Positions 58,537 through 64,000 of a DNA stretch of 64,000 nt are shown piece by piece. Made by a program: the position numbers and the translations under genes. How positions within the stretch are numbered: position 1 is the stretch's first letter; each line of letters begins with the position of its first letter. The notes below the pieces were generated by a model. It ran no database searches and was not told the DNA's origin. It worked only from the letters and a program-made list of their open reading frames with translations. This DNA comes from Larkinella sp051857545 (lineage in GTDB: Bacteria > Bacteroidota > Bacteroidia > Cytophagales > Spirosomataceae): NCBI RefSeq assembly GCF_051857545.1, contig NZ_JBPZHB010000002.1:682001-746000 (forward strand), written 5' to 3'.

Positions 58537-60216
58537 TTAGAGCAAACCGTCCTTCACCTGCGTATCAAAAACGCCCGTCAGCACCTGCCCATTGCGTTTG
58601 ACCTGCACCCAGATGCGATAATGGCCGGATCGGGGGAAAGCATACGGAAATTCGACCATGTTATTGACCTTCATCGGGTGCGACATTGCGGGCATCCCCG
58701 CCAGCAATAGCGCATTTTTTTCCGCTTCGGGCAATTGTTTCAGGCGGGCCACATAGCGGTCGATGCTGTCGCGGAATTGGGTGGCATCGGGATACTGAAA
58801 CCGGCGCGTGGTGTCGGCAATGCGGTCGACCATAAAGGATTCGGCCGCCATCGAATACGTGCCCACCGGATGCAGGTGGATATACACCGTGCCGTCGGAA
58901 CGCACAATGGCCGCGTGGCCACCCATGCCCAGATACGGTTCCAGCGGAGCCGGTTTTCCCATCGCGTCAGCAACGGCAAACTTGAGTACATAAGGCGTTC
59001 CGGCTTCCAAAACTGCAGCCGGTTTGTCGGTCCAGAGCATGGTCGAACCGTCGCTTAGCTTTGAACTGGCACCCGGTATGCCGCACAGCACCATGTCGTC
59101 GTCGAGGTGAGGCAAGCCCACAGCATTGGGTTTGACACCCATGGCTTCCGTCACCAGCCAGCTATCGTCCGGATCGGTTTCCGTCCGGTTTTTACCATCC
59201 GCAACGGTTTTTTTGGAAAAATCGGGAATCGTGATGGTGTCGGTCAATGTTTCTGCAAAACCGCTGCGGAACACCACATCGGCATACAGCAGATACTGGC
59301 CAGCAGGCAAATTGGGTAAGTTCGACTCAAACTGGTCGAGTTCTTTCCGGTCGGGGTGAAGGTGGGCAAAAGCATCGAGTCCGGGCGTTCGGGCCAGAAA
59401 AACGTGCATCAGCTTGCCGTGATCCGGCACGATGAAACCCAGGCGACGGCGTTTGATGCCGCCTTCGGCAAAGTGCGTGGTATCGATCCGGACGGTCAGA
59501 ACCGCCTGACCGTCGGCTGCAACCTTCACGGTCGACTGAATGGGCGTCGGCGCATACAATTCGTGATTGCGGTAGCCATCGGCCCAGCTCGTCCACCACG
59601 TCCGCCAGCCGGTGAGACCAACGGCCATGAGAACGGCGGCAACGCCCATGCCGACCAGCCGTTTCCGGCCATAGGACTTCGGTACGGATTGTCCCGGTTT
59701 CAGCGTTCCGTCGGCCAGGCTGGCCCCCACCGTCGTAATGAAAAGTACGACCAGTAAAATGCCGAGGGCCGCCAAGCCGACGCCGGTTCCGGTGGGCATG
59801 GGCTCCATTTTGGTCGGAACCGAAAGAACCGGGGCCACCAGGGCGGCTTTCCCGTCGGGGCCGTCGATGTTCAGTTCGATGCTGGACGAGCCGGAATCCA
59901 TCATCCAGACAACGCCCTCGTAGCGGTTTTCTGCCACCGCCTGAAGCTCGTCGTGAACCGGTGCGCCCTCGTCGCCGGACGAAAAATAGATCGGCCGGGC
60001 CAGAATGGACGATGCCCGGCCGCTTTCCACATAAACCGTCACCTTGGCCGTTCCGGGTACCACATCCGGCGGAATAACACTCACCAGCACCTGGTATTTT
60101 CCGGCCTGCTTCTGCACCAGCACGCCCGGGCTACCGATGTGGGCGAAAGCAATGAGCGAATGAGCGAATGAGAGAATGAGTGAATACAACAGGACCCGCA
60201 CCAGGAAATTCTTCAT
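58537..60216 (-). CDS. Membrane protein with HLHP-type metal-binding-like domains
   Basis: A 559-residue protein. After the signal (to about residue 25) come an Ig-like domain (GVLVQKQAGKYQVLVSVIPP), a membrane span near 155-175, another near 195-215, and a long extracytoplasmic C-terminal part with LMHVFLARTPGLDAFAHLHP near 285 and later YIHLHPVGTYSMA. HLHP motifs occur in YtkA/cupredoxin-like Cu-related proteins. I do not know this family. It is flanked by cytochrome c and a polytopic protein, suggesting a role in copper, haem-copper oxidase or electron transfer. ATG 60216 is preferred; 60234 is also possible. The signal peptide overlaps a GAATGAGCGAATGAG repeat-like sequence. Confidence 0.6.
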   Translation of the reverse strand: MKNFLVRVLLYSLILSFAHSLIAFAHIGSPGVLVQKQAGKYQVLVSVIPPDVVPGTAKVTVYVESGRASSILARPIYFSSGDEGAPVHDELQAVAENRYEGVVWMMDSGSSSIELNIDGPDGKAALVAPVLSVPTKMEPMPTGTGVGLAALGILLVVLFITTVGASLADGTLKPGQSVPKSYGRKRLVGMGVAAVLMAVGLTGWRTWWTSWADGYRNHELYAPTPIQSTVKVAADGQAVLTVRIDTTHFAEGGIKRRRLGFIVPDHGKLMHVFLARTPGLDAFAHLHPDRKELDQFESNLPNLPAGQYLLYADVVFRSGFAETLTDTITIPDFSKKTVADGKNRTETDPDDSWLVTEAMGVKPNAVGLPHLDDDMVLCGIPGASSKLSDGSTMLWTDKPAAVLEAGTPYVLKFAVADAMGKPAPLEPYLGMGGHAAIVRSDGTVYIHLHPVGTYSMAAESFMVDRIADTTRRFQYPDATQFRDSIDRYVARLKQLPEAEKNALLLAGMPAMSHPMKVNNMVEFPYAFPRSGHYRIWVQVKRNGQVLTGVFDTQVKDGLL

Positions 60217-60277
60217 TTTGAAAGGACGCACCATCTTACCTATTAACTCTTAACTCATAATTCTTAACTCTTAATCC

Positions 60278-61474
60278 TTAGCGTTGTACGCGTTTCATCC
60301 AGTTGCCCCATAGCAGCCCAATTCGGGCCGACACGATGGCGCACAGAATGGCAATCCCGATGCCTTTCAAAAAGTCCGGGGTCGACTGCAGCCAGTGGGG
60401 ATGGAATTGGTGATGATACGGCCAGGTTGGATCTTCTCCGTATGACATGGAATCGGAAAAGAAAAAACCGTTTTGGGCGTAGGGAGACGTATGGAGAAAT
60501 TCGCCGAAATACCACTGAACCACCGTGATCACCAGCATAAAAATCGTGCCGGTGAGCGCGGCCAGAAGCCAGTCGTTGAGCTTGCCGCCATCGAAGCGGT
60601 GGAGCAGTTTGTCGAGCACAAAACCGGGAATGACCAGCAAAAGCGGGAACATGAAGGCCTGGTAGTGGGTGATGGGGTTCAGGACCGGGCCGAGCCGGGG
60701 CGTGGCCGGGAAGAAAGGCAGAATCCAGCTCGGAATCAGCATCGTCAGCATGTAGGCAGCCGCCGTGAGGGTGATCGGATAGCGGAGTGACGACGCGCGG
60801 CCCACTGCCAGCAGGTAAAACGGAAACGCAATGCCGATCGTGATGTAGGAGGAGGAATGGTGGGAAGCCCACTGCCCCAGTTTTTCGGCGAGCATCGTAT
60901 ACAGGATGCTCAACAGCAAACCGGCGGCAATGGTAAACATGATCTTAAGCCGCTGCGCCTGTTTCTGATCCCGTTCACTGTCTGACAAAAGGTCGTTGGT
61001 CACCCGGTTTTGCAACGCCAGCACGCCGATCATGGCCCCGAATTGCACCGTCATCATGCCAATCAGCAAAACCGTATGCGGAGGAGTCAGAATCTGGACG
61101 TCAAGGCCGTAGGTGTTGTGCCACCAGTCGTCGAAGGGGGCGGAGGTCAGCATGGTCAGGGCGCCCCAGACGCAGTACATGGCACCCAGCGATCCGTAGA
61201 AAATGCCCCAGAACCGGACAGAACCGGTTCGCTCGGGATTCGTTTTGGCGAAGGTCAACTGCAGAATCTTAAACCCGGAAAAAGCACCCGCTACGACGGC
61301 TCCGACGTACATGAGCAGATGCGGGGGCGCAAACAGACCGTCGCGGCCAATGCTCATGTGCCACATAATGTCCCAGAGCAGTCCCCACACGATGCAGAGC
61401 GAGGAGAACACCACGGCGTAGATGTACGTGGGTATTTTAGTCCGTATAACCGGAGGAGAAAGGGTGGCTTGCAT
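60278..61474 (-). CDS. Polytopic membrane protein of unknown function
   Basis: A 398-residue protein with about ten predicted spans. The first starts at about residue 15 (YIYAVVFSSLCIVWGLLWDI), directly followed by MWHMSIGRDGLFAPPHLLMY with conserved His residues. Other His and aromatic residues line the spans (TYGLDVQILTPPHTVLLIGM, LNPITHYQAFMFPLLL). Multiple intramembrane His suggest a metal- or haem-binding role, but I recognise no family. Start at ATG 61474. It heads a - strand run with the HLHP protein and the cytochrome c. Confidence 0.65.
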   Translation of the reverse strand: MQATLSPPVIRTKIPTYIYAVVFSSLCIVWGLLWDIMWHMSIGRDGLFAPPHLLMYVGAVVAGAFSGFKILQLTFAKTNPERTGSVRFWGIFYGSLGAMYCVWGALTMLTSAPFDDWWHNTYGLDVQILTPPHTVLLIGMMTVQFGAMIGVLALQNRVTNDLLSDSERDQKQAQRLKIMFTIAAGLLLSILYTMLAEKLGQWASHHSSSYITIGIAFPFYLLAVGRASSLRYPITLTAAAYMLTMLIPSWILPFFPATPRLGPVLNPITHYQAFMFPLLLVIPGFVLDKLLHRFDGGKLNDWLLAALTGTIFMLVITVVQWYFGEFLHTSPYAQNGFFFSDSMSYGEDPTWPYHHQFHPHWLQSTPDFLKGIGIAILCAIVSARIGLLWGNWMKRVQR

Positions 61475-61568
61475 GAACGCGTTGTCGGTTAAAGGAATCG
61501 TGGGTAAATATAGGAAAAAGACCCTATAAACTGCATTAATCCCGATGCGGTTGCCACTGACTTTCGAT

Positions 61569-61606
61569 TGCCCCAAAAAAGACTCGAAAGAATCCTTTTT
61601 GGGGCA
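61569..61606 (-). terminator. Terminator-like hairpin after the T9SS cargo gene
   Basis: Outer arms TGCCCCAAAAA/TTTTTGGGGCA (61569..61579 and 61596..61606) close on a near-complementary inner stem with a GAAA-type loop. It ends 7 bases from the stop of the gene at 61614. Confidence 0.75.
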
Positions 61607-61613
61607 TGAATGA

Positions 61614-64000
61614 TTAGCGTTTCATGATTTTCAGCGTGTGACTCTTTCCGTTGGTATCGACGCGCAGCAGGAGCAAGCCGGGTGGTTGATTCTGGATCGA
61701 TACGGTTTGGCGTTCCACCGGTTTGGCCGCTTCAATCTGGTGTTCCTGGAATATCCGCCCGCTGGCATCGGTCAGTTGCCAGCGCAGCGGCTGGTATTCG
61801 GCACCCCGGATTTCAACTACCACCTGATCGCTAACCGGGTTGCCCAAAACCGTCACTTGTAACCCTTCGCTGCTTTCGGCCGACAGCCGAACCGGCGACG
61901 GACAGGTGAGCGGTTTGCCCGAATCCTTCAGGTCATAGGTCGAACCCGACACCCGGGCCCGAATCAAGTGCGTCGTGTTGTTTTTCAATTCATTCGGTAC
62001 CTCAAAACTGTAGGCATGAGCCCCGTTGCCCTTCCCGGCATTCTTCAAATCCACCCGGTAAATATTGGCCACCACACTGCCCCAAACCGCACCGTCGGTA
62101 TAAAATTCGACCGTCAGCGGGGTGTTGGGTTTGTTGCGGTCCCAGACCCAGCCGCGAATGGTGCCGCATTCCACTTTATCCAGGTAGCCTTCGAAACTAC
62201 CGGTGACCGGTGTGGTCGCGGTTGGATTGACTGTCAGTTTGAAGCTCACCGAGTTGGTGGCTCCCTTGTCATCGGTGGCCGAGTAGGTCAGCACAAACAA
62301 CCCGCTCGCCGTGGGTGTGCCGCTGATCTGCCGGGTGGCACTGGTGAAGGTTAAGCCGATGGGTAAGCTCACGAGTCCGTAGCTGAGGATACTGCCTTCG
62401 GGATCGGTGAAGGCGGGCAGGGTGGTGGTGAAAGCTACGCCCTGCTGAGCAGTCAAGGCTGTCATCGTGGGGGCGACGGGTTGTTTGTTGGTGGGGGGAG
62501 GAACAGTTCCTCCTTGACAGATCAGGGCTTTGGGGGAATCTTTCAGGAAGAAACCGCTGTCCTTGATGCGGGCCGAGAGGTAATGGACCTGTCCGTCTTT
62601 CAATGATTCGGGAATCGTCCAGCGGAAGGCATGTATGCCATTGCCTTTCCCGGCGTCTTTCAGATCCTGGCGAAATTCATTGGCCGGAATGGTCGTCACA
62701 TAGTTAGGTCCGTCGAAAATATCTACGGAGAACACCGTATTGGGTTTGCTGCGATCCCAGGCCCAGCCGCGGAAGGTGGAGCAATCGGCACCATAAATAA
62801 ACCCGTCGAAGCTGCCCGTTTCGGTAGGAGCGGTGATGATGATTGTGGCCGAACCGGGCGGACTGGAACAACTGCCGAGGGTGCAGGTAGCTGAATACAC
62901 CAGCGTGCCAATGGCCGACGTGGGCACCGAAATGGTGGTGCCTGTGCCACTGGTGTTGTTTGAGCCTTTCCAGGTGACTGTTCCACTCGTGCAGCCAGTG
63001 ACCGACAGCGACACGCCTGGGGTGTTTTGAAAAATTGGATGGGTGGAAACGTTTGACGTAATGGCAATGTCCGATGGAGCACAACTGCCTTCGAGCAGAA
63101 TTAACCAAAGGTCATCCTCGCCACGATGGGGTGCAGTTTTGTCGCCGTCGTTGGTTGCCGAGGCCGAAACGCCGGTTAGCAGAAATGCCCCCGCAGTCGG
63201 TTCCATCAACGCGAACAATTCATCGTCTTCATCACCTCCCAGCGTTCTGTCCCATTGGGTGGTGCCGTCGGCCTGGAGTTTAACAATCCAGATATCACGG
63301 CCCCCTTTCGAGTCAGCGGTTTTCTCATGGCCGCTGTCCGACATTGACCAACCCCCGACTAAAAAGCCTCCATCGCTGGTGGAAAGGAGCGCGTAACACC
63401 GGTCATTCAAAGTTCCCCCCAGCGTCCGGTCCCAGCTAACCTTGTTGGTATTGTCGACCTTAACGATCCAATAATCTAATGGATCATTTTCATCCCCTCT
63501 GAAATCTTCCGATTTATCGCCACTTTTACCTGAATCGGAATAGCCCGCCAGGACATATCCCCCGTCAGGCGTCACTTCGATGCTATACAGGTATTCAAAC
63601 TTATTCCCACCGATCGTTTTATCCCAGATTTTCGTACCATCCGGTTTTATTTTAACCACCCAGTAATCGTTACTGCCCTTGTTATTTTCAGTTTTGCCGG
63701 TCAGATCTTCCACTGGGGAAGCGAAAGAAATCGATACGCCACCCAGCAGATAGTTTCCGTCGGCCGTCGGTACAATCATGCGTAGTTCTTCTTCGAGGCT
63801 ACCGCCAAAGGTTTGATCCCATTCCCGGTTGCCGCTTGCATCAATCTTGACAATCCAGAAATCGTAATCTCCTTTATATGCCGCCGTTTTATTGCCATTT
63901 ACGGCAGATTCAGAATACCCGCCGAGTAGAAATTTTCCGTCCAAGGTAACGGCAATGCTCCGGAGGTTATCAATTCTGTTTCCGCCAAACGATTTATCCC
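61614..64000 (-). CDS. T9SS-sorted secreted protein with beta-propeller-like repeats, cut by the window edge
   Basis: The frame is open to the right edge (794 residues visible; the N-terminus lies beyond). The first about 300 visible residues are five or so repeats of about 53 residues with the pattern W-D-FGG-DE..-GG-YLLGG-S-S-GDK-DYWIVK (for example DYWVVKIKPDGTKIWDKTIG). Next come a PKD/Ig-like stretch (about 310-400), two copies of a domain starting GSFDGFIYGADCSTFRGWAW and GSFEGYLDKVECGTIRGWVW (about 400-490 and 605-695), with a putative Ig domain between them. The last about 80 residues are a type A T9SS sorting domain, ending HTLKIMKR, that exports the protein through the outer membrane and anchors it at the surface. 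Confidence 0.85.
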   Translation of the reverse strand, partial: DKSFGGNRIDNLRSIAVTLDGKFLLGGYSESAVNGNKTAAYKGDYDFWIVKIDASGNREWDQTFGGSLEEELRMIVPTADGNYLLGGVSISFASPVEDLTGKTENNKGSNDYWVVKIKPDGTKIWDKTIGGNKFEYLYSIEVTPDGGYVLAGYSDSGKSGDKSEDFRGDENDPLDYWIVKVDNTNKVSWDRTLGGTLNDRCYALLSTSDGGFLVGGWSMSDSGHEKTADSKGGRDIWIVKLQADGTTQWDRTLGGDEDDELFALMEPTAGAFLLTGVSASATNDGDKTAPHRGEDDLWLILLEGSCAPSDIAITSNVSTHPIFQNTPGVSLSVTGCTSGTVTWKGSNNTSGTGTTISVPTSAIGTLVYSATCTLGSCSSPPGSATIIITAPTETGSFDGFIYGADCSTFRGWAWDRSKPNTVFSVDIFDGPNYVTTIPANEFRQDLKDAGKGNGIHAFRWTIPESLKDGQVHYLSARIKDSGFFLKDSPKALICQGGTVPPPTNKQPVAPTMTALTAQQGVAFTTTLPAFTDPEGSILSYGLVSLPIGLTFTSATRQISGTPTASGLFVLTYSATDDKGATNSVSFKLTVNPTATTPVTGSFEGYLDKVECGTIRGWVWDRNKPNTPLTVEFYTDGAVWGSVVANIYRVDLKNAGKGNGAHAYSFEVPNELKNNTTHLIRARVSGSTYDLKDSGKPLTCPSPVRLSAESSEGLQVTVLGNPVSDQVVVEIRGAEYQPLRWQLTDASGRIFQEHQIEAAKPVERQTVSIQNQPPGLLLLRVDTNGKSHTLKIMKR

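Noticed and set aside
1..64000. tRNA, rRNA, tmRNA, insertion sequences or prophage genes
   Set aside because: I looked for tRNA arm consensus, transposase motifs and phage structural genes and saw none; a short RNA gene could still be missed by eye.

Overview
The window reads as chromosomal DNA of a Bacteroidota bacterium, most likely a cytophagalean of the Spirosoma/Larkinella type. The reasons are a TonB receptor with a carboxypeptidase-like plug extension, HmuY haemophore-like lipoproteins, a C-terminal type IX secretion sorting domain, PVC-type CxxCH cytochromes, scarce Shine-Dalgarno signals, and candidate promoters with a TAnnTTTG element. No rRNA, tRNA, CRISPR array, insertion sequence or prophage was recognised. 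Both edges cut genes (1..276 and 61614..64000).

Layout. 1-6.8 kb: alpha-hydroxy-acid oxidase, pirin, secreted small protein, FucP-like sugar transporter, then an ECF sigma factor with a membrane anti-sigma/trypsin-like protease fusion and a divergent small lipoprotein. 6.9-19.2 kb: haem and metal acquisition. hmuTUVS, a small Cys-rich protein and a short HmuY lie on the + strand, while a HmuR-type TonB receptor, a longer HmuY and an AztD-like zinc-chaperone lipoprotein lie on the - strand. Candidate DtxR-like and Zur-like operators lie in front of these genes. 19.3-28.3 kb: a tripartite ABC efflux operon (HlyD adaptor, TolC, ATPase, two MacB-type permeases) followed by an NtrC-type regulator and its histidine kinase, with a near-consensus sigma-54 promoter and upstream dyad in front of the first gene. 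28.5-46 kb: mixed metabolism (S9 peptidase, isochorismatase-like hydrolase, flavin monooxygenase, class C serine hydrolase, Uma2 nuclease-like protein, pyrB, PLP enzyme, giant PVC cytochrome, GH13 amylase), with a Septu-like two-gene defence unit at 34.8-37.0 kb. 46.1-46.6 kb: a gene-free tandem repeat block framed by inverted repeats. 46.7-64 kb: pirin, MoeA, DUF922-like metalloprotease, dipeptide epimerase plus PLP enzyme plus class A serine hydrolase (a cell-wall recycling flavour), NlpC/P60 peptidase, AraC regulator, DUF983, sugar isomerase, a cytochrome c/membrane protein operon, and a T9SS-sorted secreted protein.

The most striking non-coding feature is a population of long, often perfect inverted repeats (arms of 18-43 bp, small loops) that sit within a few bases of stop codons in many intergenic gaps. 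They fall into several unrelated sequence families that recur at distant sites. In the efflux operon, every gap larger than a few bases holds one. One palindromic element of a related kind (52218..52316) appears to be translated as the N-terminal part of a serine hydrolase. At least one of these repeats is followed by a separate conventional terminator, so termination alone does not explain them.
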